Below, one piece after another: positions 1 to 8,506 of a stretch of DNA of 12,842 nt. The DNA lies in the NCBI GenBank assembly GCA_002104895.1, contig MCFG01000722.1, positions 1 through 12,842 of the forward strand, given 5' to 3'. Numbering within the stretch: position 1 is the first letter of the stretch; each line of letters begins with the position of its first letter. The position numbers and the translations under genes are program-made. The notes beneath the pieces were generated by a model that was not told the DNA's origin, made no database searches, and worked only from the letters and a program-made list of their open reading frames with translations. Source of the DNA: Anaeromyces robustus (lineage: Eukaryota; Neocallimastigomycota; Neocallimastigomycetes; Neocallimastigales; Neocallimastigaceae).

Positions 1-149
1 TAAGAACTAGATAAATTATTATATTAATTAAGTGAATAATAAATTAATATTTAAATAAATTTATTTCAATGAATACATATTATTAATTTAAGTAAATTAT
101 TATCTAATAATTGAGTGAATATATTTATTATTAATTAAATAAATAATAT

Positions 150-250
150 TATTCCGAAAGGTAAAGAGTAAGGTTCGAACCAGAGACAACCAACATAATA
201 ATAGAAACAGGTAGAACTGAGCCTAATTAGTAGCCATAATGGATCCATAT
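150..250. other. Small GC-richer patch with a stem-forming core, possibly a relic of a structured element
   Basis: This patch stands out from the surrounding A/T. It contains the 10-base palindrome GGTTCGAACC (172-181). A closing helix can form: GTTC (173-176) with GAAC (214-217) and ACC (179-181) with GGT (210-212). Its ordered blocks GGTTCGAACCAGA (172-184), ACAACCA (186-192), ATAGAAAC (201-208) and GGT recur in the same order at the right end of the larger GC island (7019-7082). On the minus strand, GTTCGAACC fits the Pol III B-box consensus GWTCRANNC, and AGGCTCAGTTC lies about 43 bases before it, a tRNA-like spacing. However, no acceptor, anticodon or T stem folds, so this is not a tRNA. 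A decayed tRNA-derived SINE or a fragment of the island family is possible. Confidence 0.35.
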
Positions 251-1190
251 CATAACAGATTTAATTTTATTCATTTATATTTTATTTATAATTTTTAATA
301 TTCTTTATTTATTTATTTACTTATTTATAAATTTATTAATTAATTATTCTAATTTAATACTGCTAATTACTGCTAAAGTTTATCTTGACCAATATATTAT
401 AAAATATATATTTTAAATAATATTTTTTTTAATAATAATTTTTAGTTATACTTAAATTTCTATATTATCAAAATTTATAAGTCTATTCAATTAACAATTT
501 TAAAAATTATTAATTGTAATATTAAAATAGAATATGAAAGTAGAGATTTTTCATCGTTATTTTCATTAACTTTAAATCTATATGATAAATATCAGCAAAG
601 TTTATTAATAAATTAATTATATTTTTAAATTTATTAAGTTTGATATACATAAGTTATTTTGGAAAAAAAAATGTCAAATATTGAAAATTAAACATATATT
701 AAACTTCAAAATATTGGAATGTTCATATTTTAGTTGTAATTAGTTTTGTCAAGGTGTATTTTAAAAATAACGAATTAGCAAACAAGAAAGATTTTTAATA
801 TTTTTAATTATTTCTTATTTAGTTATTATTAAATATTTATTAATATATTAAAATGATATTAATACATATATATATAAAATAGTATAATTAATATTTGAAA
901 TAATATATAAAATAATATAAAATAATATATTAATAATAAATTTTAATATGGAATAATATATAATAAATAACATAATATATAATAAAAATAATAGTCCCAT
1001 AATAATTTTTTTTTTGACTTAGAACTTTCATTGTATATTTAATCACTTATTCAAATTTATGTAATATGTAATTAATCATTAATAATTATTAATAATATTA
1101 TTCATATAATAATCATATTTAATAATTAATAATTATGAAAATTAATGATAAAATTATATTTAATGTTAATACAATTTTTCACATTAATGA

Positions 1191-1194
<4 letters not shown>

Positions 1195-1222
<28 letters not shown>
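1195..1222. repeat. (AT)14 microsatellite
   Basis: Uninterrupted AT dinucleotide run of 28 bases. It likely varies in length and explains the IYIYIY stretches in spurious short open frames across it. Confidence 0.9.
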
Positions 1223-1226
<4 letters not shown>

Positions 1227-1862
1227 TCTATTTCTGTATAAAGAAAAGATCGAATGTGTTGCATTTCGCAATGTTACACTCCCTAAAAGAACAATCTTTA
1301 TGTTTTTATTTTATTTATTTATTAATTAAATTATATTATTCATTATATATATCAGATAAAATATAATTAACTTTATTAACTTTATTTTTTATTTAACTTT
1401 ATTTTATTGCAATAGCATTTCAATTATAAAAAAAATAAAATTAAATAATTTTTTTCTAAATCATTAATTATAAAAAAAAACAAATAATAATAAAAAATTT
1501 TTTTATTGTATTATAACACTATATATTATTTATTATAATATTAATTAATTTCTGAAAAAAATGAAAATAGAAGTATATAAAGTTTTTATTATAATAAAAA
1601 TATTAAAACTTTTAAATTATTAAACTATTAAAAGTTATTTAAGTTTTTGTATATGTATATGTATATATGCATTAATTTTCAAGTGGCAATGAATAAGAAA
1701 AAAATTTTAAAAAAATAAACATGATTCCATTTATTCAATATTTATTTTTAATTCTTTTCAATTCTCAAATTATATATTTATCTTTGCATAATGTTTATAT
1801 GAATTTATACATTTCTTACTCTTCTGTTAGTATAAAATTTTTCAAAGATTAAAAAGTGGTAG

Positions 1863-1894
1863 AATAATAAATAAATAATTATTTATTTATTATT
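1863..1894. repeat. Perfect 32-bp A/T palindrome
   Basis: Two 16-base arms with no spacer. The left arm is AATAATAAATAAATAA and the right arm is its exact reverse complement. It is made of TTTA/TTA-type units, so it may be a by-product of low-complexity slippage rather than a functional cruciform. Confidence 0.75.
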
Positions 1895-2149
1895 ATTATT
1901 ATTACTAATCAATAGCTATTTGATTTTTCCCTTCTTTGATTAAGGTTATTTCCATTTCAAATGTAAATTTTTTTAATTAAATTAAGTTAAATTAATTTAA
2001 TTTAATCTAATTTAATTAATCAATTAATTTACATATATAATATACATAAATACAATGTAAATAACCAGTGTTAATAATTTCTTTCTATTGATAATACATT
2101 ATACAAAAATTTTAATTCTTTTCATTAATAAAAATTATAAAAATTTGAA

Positions 2150-2177
2150 TTTTTTTCTTTTTTTTTTTTTTTTTTTT
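2150..2177. repeat. Poly(dT) tract upstream of gene 1
   Basis: T-rich run broken only by one C at 2157 and ending in 20 consecutive T. It sits about 380 bases before the ATG of the first gene. Poly(dA:dT) tracts are known nucleosome-excluding promoter elements in fungi. A comparable tract sits within 100 bases of the second gene's ATG (about 9838-9863), but such runs are frequent throughout this window, so a promoter role is only a possibility. Confidence 0.4.
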
Positions 2178-2556
2178 CGTCTTTTTAACTTATATATATA
2201 TATTTTGTAATTTGTATATAAAGATAAAATCATTAATTAAAAAAAATTAAGGATTTTACTTTACAAATAAATATTTTAATCTTGCTAAATATAACAAAAA
2301 TATAAATAAATCTATAATTAATGTAACATAGCATTATATATAAGAATAAGAATTAATATATATATATAAATTATTATATTTTAATTCAAAATATTAAATT
2401 GTGTAAAATTTTTTGCTAAGGTTTATTTCAAAATTTTGTATCAAATAGAAATAAATTTATTAATTTATTTACTATTCTTATTTATTTAATTTTTAAATAT
2501 ATACTTATTTTATGATATATATATACTATTTTTTTAATATATTATAGAAGATAGAA

Positions 2557-5500
2557 ATGTTTTATAATATTTATGCATCAAAAAATAATAAAAATAATTT
2601 AATTTTAATTTCTATTTTATCAGGTGTATTGTTTATTAGTGTAATTTATTTAAATTGTATTAATAAACAAAAAGTTTTCTATGGTAAAATTGAAAATTTA
2701 TTGCGTGAAAATCATAAAAGTATTTTAATAAATAATACTATCAAAAATGATATCATTTCAAATGACATTAACCTTAACCTTAACTCTGAAGCTTTAAAAT
2801 ATGAAAAGGATGATGATTATATATTAAATTATAAAGGAGGTGAACTTGAACCAGAATGGGAATGGGTAAAGAATATATCCATTTTATATACTTGGGTGGA
2901 TGGTTCTGATATTGATTTTCTTGAAGAAAAATCAAAATACAATGGTGGTGAAAGAGATATTAATAGTAGATTTCGTTCAGCAGATGAACTTCGTTATTCT
3001 ATTCGTTCTGTAGAAAAATATTTACCATGGCATGAAGGTAATATATATATTTTAACAGCTCAACAAATACCACAATGGCTAAATACTACAAATTCTAAAA
3101 TAAAAATGGTTTATCATAAAGATGTTATTCCTAAGCATGTCACTCCAACTTATGATTCTGGTGCTATAGAATTATATTTAGATAAAATACCAGGAATTAC
3201 TGAACAATTTCTTTTCTTTAATGATGATGTTTTCTTAAATAATTATGTACATCCTGCCTTTTTCTTCACCACTAAGGAACATTATCCAAAAATATATTTG
3301 GAAAGATTAGTGAAATTCAATAAGAAAATGGTTCATAAAGAATTAAATCGTAATGATATTAATAATAATTTTTATTCTATATCTTATCATACGGATTTAA
3401 TTATTAAAAAGTATTTTGATCCAAAATTCAAGTATTATTATTTAGAACATACAGTTCATGTTTTTTATCGTGATTTAATGGAACCATTTAGACAACTTTT
3501 TGAAAATGAATTAAACGTTGTTATTTCTGATAGATTTAGAAATCCATATAAGCCTCATACTTTATATTTATTTTTAATGTTTCAACATTATGCTACTAAA
3601 CATCCTGAATTTCCTCATAAATTTGGAGGTCAAGGTAAAGCAAAAGATTTTAAAGGATATGAATTACCTAAAGATAGAACTATTCAAAAATATTCTTCAG
3701 TATTAAATTATCCTAAAGAACATGAAGGAAGAATAAAATTTGGAAGAATTAATGATAATCTTAAGGCAAATCAAGATGAAATGATTTTCTTTAAAACTCA
3801 TTCTGAAGTTTTAGTTTACAATTTTAATGATAGATATACAAAGGATGAAGCATTATATCAATTTTCAGAATATATGATTACTAGATATCCATGGCCATGT
3901 TCTTTTGAAAAAAAAGAATACGTAGAATTAGAAAATTTTATTCTTTCAAAAATAAAAGAAATTGAAGAATTTGAAACAGAAAACAATGGACTTGATGATA
4001 ATAATAATGAAACAATTTCTACCGAAGAATTATTAAATCAACCTCTTTTTAAACATAAAAATGAAATTGTCAAAGAATATCTTCACTTAAAAGATAGTTT
4101 CTCAGTACCAAATCAAATGAGTACTAGAGAAAAAGAAGAAATTGAATCACTTCAAAATTATAGTGATGAAAATGAAACATTAGGTAAAGAATGGAAATGG
4201 ATAGAAAATATTTCTATGGTATATATTTTTGATAAAAATAAGGATATGGAAATTAGAAAATTAAAATATTCTATTCAATCCTTGATAAAATATTTACCAT
4301 GGTTCAAAGGTAAAATATTTATTATTATTGCACCAAATGAAATGTTAGTAAATAATTTGAAATCTTCATTTAAAGATGAAGATTATTTTAATCAAATTGA
4401 AATACTTACCTCGGATAAAATTGTTCCTGATTGCTATAAGGACAATAATAATGATACTCATATTATTGAAATGTATTTAGATAAAATTCCAGGTTTATCT
4501 GAAAGATTTATCTATCTTAATCAAAATCATTTCTTTATTAAAAATACTCATCCTCGTTTCTTCTTTAGTAATGATGAATTCTTCCCAAAATATAATTTAA
4601 AACCATCTTTATCATCTCGGGAAATGAGAAATCAAAGGAGAAATGACCGAGCATTTTATAATACTTTTAAATTAATTGAAGACTATTATGGTAGATCATA
4701 TATTCATCATTGGAGATTCTTAAAAAATGCACCATGTCCATTATATCGTGATTTATTTGAACCTGTACGTCAAACATTTAAAAATCCTCTTCATAAATCA
4801 TTTATAAATAATAAAAAAGCAGTAGATTCACTATTACCTCTCTATTTGGTAATTAATTATAATATTTATGCAACAGCGCAAGTTAATTATCCAGATTATG
4901 TTGGTGGTTATGGTACAATTAAAAATGCCAAAGCACCAGTTCTTAATGCTGAAAGAACAATTGAATATTATGGATTTGAAGAAACTTCCTTATTTGTTGA
5001 TAAAAATACTATGATTACTGATTTACCACTTACTGATAATCTTTGTAAACATAATGAATTTAATAGACGTATTGCCAGAGATAATATTTTATTTTTAAGT
5101 ATTTACAGTACAAGTGAAATTGAAAATAATGAATCTTTAGATATTTACTATTTATCGACTTATTTTGATGATGAATGTGTTTCTTCTTCCAATACTAAAG
5201 TTTCTGTTATCCTTCCTACTTATAATGGTGCCGAATATTTAGAACATGGTATAAAAGCTATTTTAGATCAAACTCTTAAAGAAATTGAATTAATTATTAT
5301 TAATGATGCTTCTACAGATAATACTACAGAAATATTAACAAAGTATGAAAATGATAATCGTATTACTATTGTAAATTTACAAAACAATGGAGGTATAGGA
5401 AGAGGAAGAAATATAGGAATGGAAATTGCTAAAGGAGAATTTATTGGATTTATGGATGTAGATGATTTTGTAGATGAAAAATTCTTTGAAAATTTATATA

Positions 5501-5964
5501 AAAATTCTAAAAATCAAGATGTTGTTGTAGGTTATTTAGCAGATTGTATTAGTGTTTCATATCATTGTGCTCATAATAAAGAACAAGTAGATTATGATGA
5601 TAATATGATTCATAAGAAAAAGAATAGAAGAAAAGCTTATGGATTTGTATATAATTCTATATGGAGAAAATCCTTTTTAAGTAAGAAAAAAATAAAATTT
5701 TCAATAAAACGTGGAATATTAGAAGACAAATTATTTAGAAATGAATGTTATCGTCAAAAACCTAGAATATTTAAAGTACCAGATGAAGGAATTTATTATT
5801 ATTATGAAAGAAGAATAGGATCAGCTAATCCAAATAATAAAAATGAATGGTTACATACTGTTTTTGAAAAAGGAGAAAAAGAAAAAATTATTAATAAATA
5901 TAGAGTAGATGATCCAAATGATACTTTATTTAAAACATTAAATATTACACAAACAAAAGATTAA
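2557..5964 (+). CDS. Membrane-anchored double-Stealth / GT2 glycosyltransferase fusion (copy 1, complete)
   Basis: A 1135-residue protein. Residues about 14-35 are one hydrophobic helix with no cleavage site, suggesting a type II Golgi or ER anchor. Stealth module 1: CR1 ISILYTWVDGSD (107-118); CR2 from RFRSADELRYSIRSVEKYLPW (about 138-158) to FNDDVF (221-226); CR3 around HTVHVFYRDLMEP (298-310); CR4 about 419-452. Stealth enzymes, including bacterial capsule polymerases and animal GNPTAB, transfer sugar-1-phosphate units. Module 2 (about 545-850) repeats this plan but lacks the acidic motifs. The C-terminal GT2 domain has VSVILPTYNG (882-891), IINDAST (914-920), the DxD motif MDVDD (966-970) and a candidate catalytic-base ED pair (1056-1057). 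The ATG is the first after in-frame TAG 2545-2547, with a purine at -3; TAA ends the gene. No intron is needed. The donor and acceptor sugars are unknown. Confidence 0.93.
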   Translation: MFYNIYASKNNKNNLILISILSGVLFISVIYLNCINKQKVFYGKIENLLRENHKSILINNTIKNDIISNDINLNLNSEALKYEKDDDYILNYKGGELEPEWEWVKNISILYTWVDGSDIDFLEEKSKYNGGERDINSRFRSADELRYSIRSVEKYLPWHEGNIYILTAQQIPQWLNTTNSKIKMVYHKDVIPKHVTPTYDSGAIELYLDKIPGITEQFLFFNDDVFLNNYVHPAFFFTTKEHYPKIYLERLVKFNKKMVHKELNRNDINNNFYSISYHTDLIIKKYFDPKFKYYYLEHTVHVFYRDLMEPFRQLFENELNVVISDRFRNPYKPHTLYLFLMFQHYATKHPEFPHKFGGQGKAKDFKGYELPKDRTIQKYSSVLNYPKEHEGRIKFGRINDNLKANQDEMIFFKTHSEVLVYNFNDRYTKDEALYQFSEYMITRYPWPCSFEKKEYVELENFILSKIKEIEEFETENNGLDDNNNETISTEELLNQPLFKHKNEIVKEYLHLKDSFSVPNQMSTREKEEIESLQNYSDENETLGKEWKWIENISMVYIFDKNKDMEIRKLKYSIQSLIKYLPWFKGKIFIIIAPNEMLVNNLKSSFKDEDYFNQIEILTSDKIVPDCYKDNNNDTHIIEMYLDKIPGLSERFIYLNQNHFFIKNTHPRFFFSNDEFFPKYNLKPSLSSREMRNQRRNDRAFYNTFKLIEDYYGRSYIHHWRFLKNAPCPLYRDLFEPVRQTFKNPLHKSFINNKKAVDSLLPLYLVINYNIYATAQVNYPDYVGGYGTIKNAKAPVLNAERTIEYYGFEETSLFVDKNTMITDLPLTDNLCKHNEFNRRIARDNILFLSIYSTSEIENNESLDIYYLSTYFDDECVSSSNTKVSVILPTYNGAEYLEHGIKAILDQTLKEIELIIINDASTDNTTEILTKYENDNRITIVNLQNNGGIGRGRNIGMEIAKGEFIGFMDVDDFVDEKFFENLYKNSKNQDVVVGYLADCISVSYHCAHNKEQVDYDDNMIHKKKNRRKAYGFVYNSIWRKSFLSKKKIKFSIKRGILEDKLFRNECYRQKPRIFKVPDEGIYYYYERRIGSANPNNKNEWLHTVFEKGEKEKIINKYRVDDPNDTLFKTLNITQTKD
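2587..5458 (+). repeat. Duplicated block, first copy (partner 9968-12842)
   Basis: Nearly identical direct repeat. The offset to the partner is 7381 bases up to the linker and 7384 after a 3-base insertion in the second copy. The left edge lies inside the coding sequence, around codons 11-17. The right edge is beyond the window for the partner. Long direct repeats like this are prone to unequal crossing-over and to assembly collapse. Confidence 0.9.
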
Positions 5965-6666
5965 AATTATTGAAATTAAAAATGAAAAAATATTTTTTTA
6001 AAATTATTAAATTCTACAATAACAGAAGATAAAACGATAAAAATAGTTTACATTTTATTGCTAACAACAATAGAAGTGACTAAATAATAGTTATATTAAA
6101 TGTTTCATGGTAATAAAAAATATATGTATCTTTATTATTATATAAATATCATTAGATTAAATAATTGATTATTTAAAAAATTTTATTTATAAATTAAATA
6201 TAAAGAAAATAACTATTATAATAAGGAGATGATTATTTGAAAAAAAAGTCAATTTTTTATTATTAATTTGTAAAGTAACTTTACAATTAATATGCAATAA
6301 TTATTATTACTCATTATAAATAAAATGTAATAATATAAAATTATAATATAATTTAATAATATATTAATATATATTTCAATATGAAATAATATAAAGTATA
6401 ATTCTTTAAATATAAGAATTATAAAATATGTGTAAATATATAATATAATCAAATATAATTTAATACATAATATAAAATATATTTAAATATAGAATATAAT
6501 TTAATAAAATTTAATATATAACATAAAATATGTGTAAACATATAATATAATTTAATATATAATATAATAAAATATAATAAATATAAAATATATAAGGTAA
6601 TAAATAATTAATATAAAAAATATTTTAAATATAAATTATTATTTAAAAGATTGATTTTTTTTTTTT
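5965..6666. other. AT-rich region downstream of gene 1
   Basis: No gene is supported. An AATAAA hexamer at 6112-6117, about 150 bases after the stop codon, could be the polyadenylation signal, but such hexamers are expected by chance in this composition. The minus-strand open frame near 6249-6452 is low-complexity I/L/Y sequence with no recognisable features. A 51-bp tandem repeat fills 6430-6575, and a 12-base T run (6655-6666) borders the GC island that follows. Confidence 0.75.
6430..6575. repeat. Degenerate 51-bp tandem repeat, about three copies
   Basis: Units start at 6430, 6481 and 6532. The first two are 51 bases each and the third is shortened to about 44. Each runs from a (GTG/ATT)TAAA-type start, through ATATAATATAAT-like sequence, to ATAAAATAT. 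Copies differ by scattered substitutions, so the array is not very recent. Confidence 0.65.
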
Positions 6667-7090
6667 ATAGACTTATCATGTGATTTTCACATGAATGTAT
6701 CGGAATTAAATTCCCTGCCTTACCTTTTCGGCGTCGACGCCCTTGGTATATTCATATATTTTACATTTGTACTTAAACCCTAACGCTAACTTAATAACGG
6801 GTCCAGTCTACAAGCCCCACATATGAATAGTAGTCACCAAGGAAACCGCCCAATAATTTAGAGCCGCACCCCACATTATTAGACTTAAAGATCTACTCAT
6901 ATACTTATATTATTTAATGAGGCGTGAGTAGCTACGCCTCAAATACTATACCTGTGCACTACCTTGCCACAGTGTAAAACCCGTGAAGGAGAAAACCACT
7001 TGTGCTTGGGGTAGATGCGGTGTCGATCCAGAAGCCTTATGTATGCTAAGGAAACGCCTTAACAACCAGGATAGAAACTGGTCGACAAGT
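6667..7090. ncRNA. GC-rich island with nested stems: candidate structured RNA or structured mobile element of unknown family
   Basis: Base composition changes abruptly at both ends. No ORF fits on either strand. Complementary segments I can pair: 8-bp hairpin 6676-6683/6687-6694; 12-bp palindrome GGCGTCGACGCC 6730-6741; long stem 6741-6747/6836-6842 (7 bp) continued by 6749-6757/6821-6829 (9 bp); long-range stem 6864-6873/7007-7020 (5+5 bp around a TAGA bulge); hairpin TGAGGCGT/ACGCCTCA 6918-6925/6934-6941; CTGTG/CACAG 6952-6956/6968-6972; terminal stem 7022-7031/7078-7086 (9 bp, one bulged T) enclosing CCTTA/TAAGG 7035-7039/7047-7051. These are mostly nested, as in one folded RNA. GC-rich islands in AT-rich genomes are a known hallmark of structured ncRNA. 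I could not match it to rRNA, tRNA, snRNA, SRP, RNase P/MRP or group I/II introns. Read on the minus strand it ends in A12, which would also fit a retroposed element. Strand is undetermined. Confidence 0.5.
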
Positions 7091-7740
7091 TTATCTTTAA
7101 AAACAAATATTTACTTTTCTATTAAATTTTATTTCAAAATAAATAAATTTATATCTCTTTAAATAATTAATAATTTATCTATTATATATTATATTTCATT
7201 ACTTATATATTATTGCATATCATATTTATTATTTATATATTTTTATAATATATTCTAATTAATTATTTTAAATTAATTTATATATTGTTTCATATTAACT
7301 ATATAAACTATTATATATTAATTATTATGTAATTTACACTCAAACAATTATTAATTTTTGTTTTAGTATTTTACATAATGTAATTGTAGTTGTAATTATA
7401 ATTGTTTAATCAGTAATATTTAAACAATACAAAATGTATTTTACATAAAGCAAAACAAATATGCTAAACAAAGAAAATAATAAATTATAATAATTATATA
7501 TTATTGTAGATATTAATATTATATAATAATTGTATAATTGTATAATTGTGTATATAATATTACTGTATAACATAATATAATGAAATATATATTATTTATT
7601 ATTTATTACCTTTTCACAATTATAGTATAATAGTTCAATAATATATGTTATTTAAATAATAATTACTAATAAACTAATATTATTCTATATTTAAAAAATT
7701 AAGACTCATAAACCAGCCACAATTAAAAAAAATAAAAAAT
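7091..7740. other. AT-rich intergenic DNA, no gene seen
   Basis: Almost pure A/T with stops in all frames. The only local structure noted is a 9-bp inverted repeat ATTGTTTAA/TTAAACAAT (7401-7409/7420-7428) and three ATAATTGT-type units near 7522-7548. Confidence 0.75.
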
Positions 7741-7770
7741 TTGTTACATTTTAAAATTTTTTTTTTCTTT

Positions 7771-7828
7771 TTTGGTAATTCCAAATAAAATAATTCGATT
7801 CTTTTTTTTTTATTATGGAATTACCAAA
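7771..7828. repeat. Inverted repeat TTTGGTAATTCCA with T-rich and A-rich flanks
   Basis: The 13-base arm TTTGGTAATTCCA (7771-7783) has its exact reverse complement at 7816-7828, with 32 bases between. Outside the arms, a T-rich run (7757-7770) on the left and 19 A (7831-7849) on the right could lengthen the stem. This resembles the termini of a very small non-autonomous element or a hairpin. No target-site duplication could be assigned in such A/T-rich flanks. Confidence 0.6.
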
Positions 7829-8000
7829 TCAAAAAAAAAAAAAAAAAAAGTTTTTTTTTTTTCATTATTATTAAGTTATTATATATATATATATATATTT
7901 TTTAACTAGAATAATTCATAAATTAAATTAAACTATATCTATATTGAAAGAAAATGTTTTTTTTTTTTTTTTTTGATTTGTTTTTAATCTTTTCATTAAT

Positions 8001-8032
8001 TTTTAAATCATATATCTATATATGATTTAAAA
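8001..8032. repeat. Palindrome with 15-bp arms and 2-base centre
   Basis: The left arm TTTTAAATCATATAT (8001-8015) and right arm 8018-8032 are exact reverse complements around CT. It could extrude as a cruciform or form a terminator-like hairpin in RNA. No function is evident. Confidence 0.75.
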
Positions 8033-8120
8033 TTATCTTCCTTTTTTTTTCATTATTTCATTATTTGTTAATATTTTATTCTGTAATTATTTTATTCAGA
8101 AGTTATTATTATAAAATATT

Positions 8121-8167
8121 AAAATGAATAATATAGAGAATATTATATTCTCTATATTATTCATTTT
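8121..8167. repeat. Near-perfect 47-bp palindrome (22-bp arms, TTA centre)
   Basis: The left arm 8121-8142 (starting AAAATGAATAATATAG, ending AGAATA) is matched without mismatch by the reverse complement at 8146-8167, leaving only TTA between. The arms are not simple dinucleotide sequence, so chance pairing is less likely than for the other A/T palindromes here. Perfect palindromes with tiny spacers tend to be unstable, so this one is likely young or maintained. Confidence 0.85.
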
Positions 8168-8293
8168 TTACCTTTTAAATGTTTATTGGAATACATAATA
8201 AATTATACAAAAATATTCTTTTTATTTATAAGATTTTTTATAATTAACAGTTTTATTAAAAGGTAAAAAAAATATTTATTAAAAGGTAAAAAA
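8164..8293. repeat. Possible MITE-like unit bounded by TTTTTTACCTTTTAA inverted repeats
   Basis: TTTTTTACCTTTTAA (8164-8178) has its exact reverse complement at 8256-8270 and again at 8279-8293. The right-hand motif is therefore duplicated in direct orientation at 23-base spacing. The left end overlaps the arm of the 47-bp palindrome. Small size, inverted ends and no coding capacity would fit a tiny non-autonomous DNA element, but the flanks do not allow a target-site duplication to be called. Confidence 0.4.
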
Positions 8294-8506
8294 AAAATAT
8301 AAATCAGATCTCTTTAATAAAATCTTTTACAAATTATATTTTCTATTTTATTTTGTATTTATTTTATAATTATTAAATATTATTATTATTCTCATTATAA
8401 TATAATATTATATAATATTATATAATATAATATATTAATAAATATAATAATATAGTAAAAATAAAATAAAAGTTTTAATAAAATATTTTATATATAAAGA
8501 AATGAG

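Larger units (their letters stand above)
1..2556. other. AT-rich intergenic region upstream of the first Stealth-GT2 gene
   Basis: No gene is supported here. Both strands are dense in stops, and the only short open frames (around 1135-1366) run through an (AT)n microsatellite and have low-complexity I/Y/F-rich translations. Composition is almost pure A/T apart from a small GC-richer patch near 150-250 and a weaker one near 1245-1285. The last 400 bases before the gene hold a 20-base T run and many TATA-like stretches, so the promoter is presumably here, but no single element can be chosen. An in-frame TAG at 2545-2547 closes the frame just before the ATG at 2557. Confidence 0.8.

Noticed and set aside
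150-250. tRNA gene suggested by GGTTCGAACC
   Set aside because: The 10-mer is palindromic, but no T stem, anticodon arm or acceptor stem can be folded on either strand.
1135-1366. Two overlapping open frames of 64 and 73 codons on the plus strand
   Set aside because: They run through the (AT)n microsatellite, have low-complexity I/Y/F/L translations and show no conserved motif; expected by chance in AT-rich DNA.
2525-2550. 5' UTR intron ending in TTATAG just before gene 1
   Set aside because: A T-rich stretch followed by TAG occurs everywhere here, and no matching donor site or branch point could be identified.
2770-2784. Telomere-like AACCTTAACCTTAAC repeat
   Set aside because: It lies in frame in the coding sequence (INLNLN) and is present identically in both gene copies; a coding coincidence.
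6249-6452. 67-codon minus-strand open frame
   Set aside because: Translation is almost entirely I, L, Y, N and F from A/T repeats, partly inside the 51-bp tandem array; no start context or motif.
6911-6948. Hammerhead-like core (AATGAG, hairpin, CAAAT) in the island
   Set aside because: The invariant CUGAUGA and GAAA boxes are not both present and no cleavage-site helix fits.
6667-7090. Group I or group II intron, 5S rRNA, SRP, RNase P or U snRNA identity for the island
   Set aside because: I looked for the intron core motifs (including domain V), 5S boxes, SRP S-domain motifs, the RNase P CR-I/CR-V pair and snRNA signatures; none fits convincingly.
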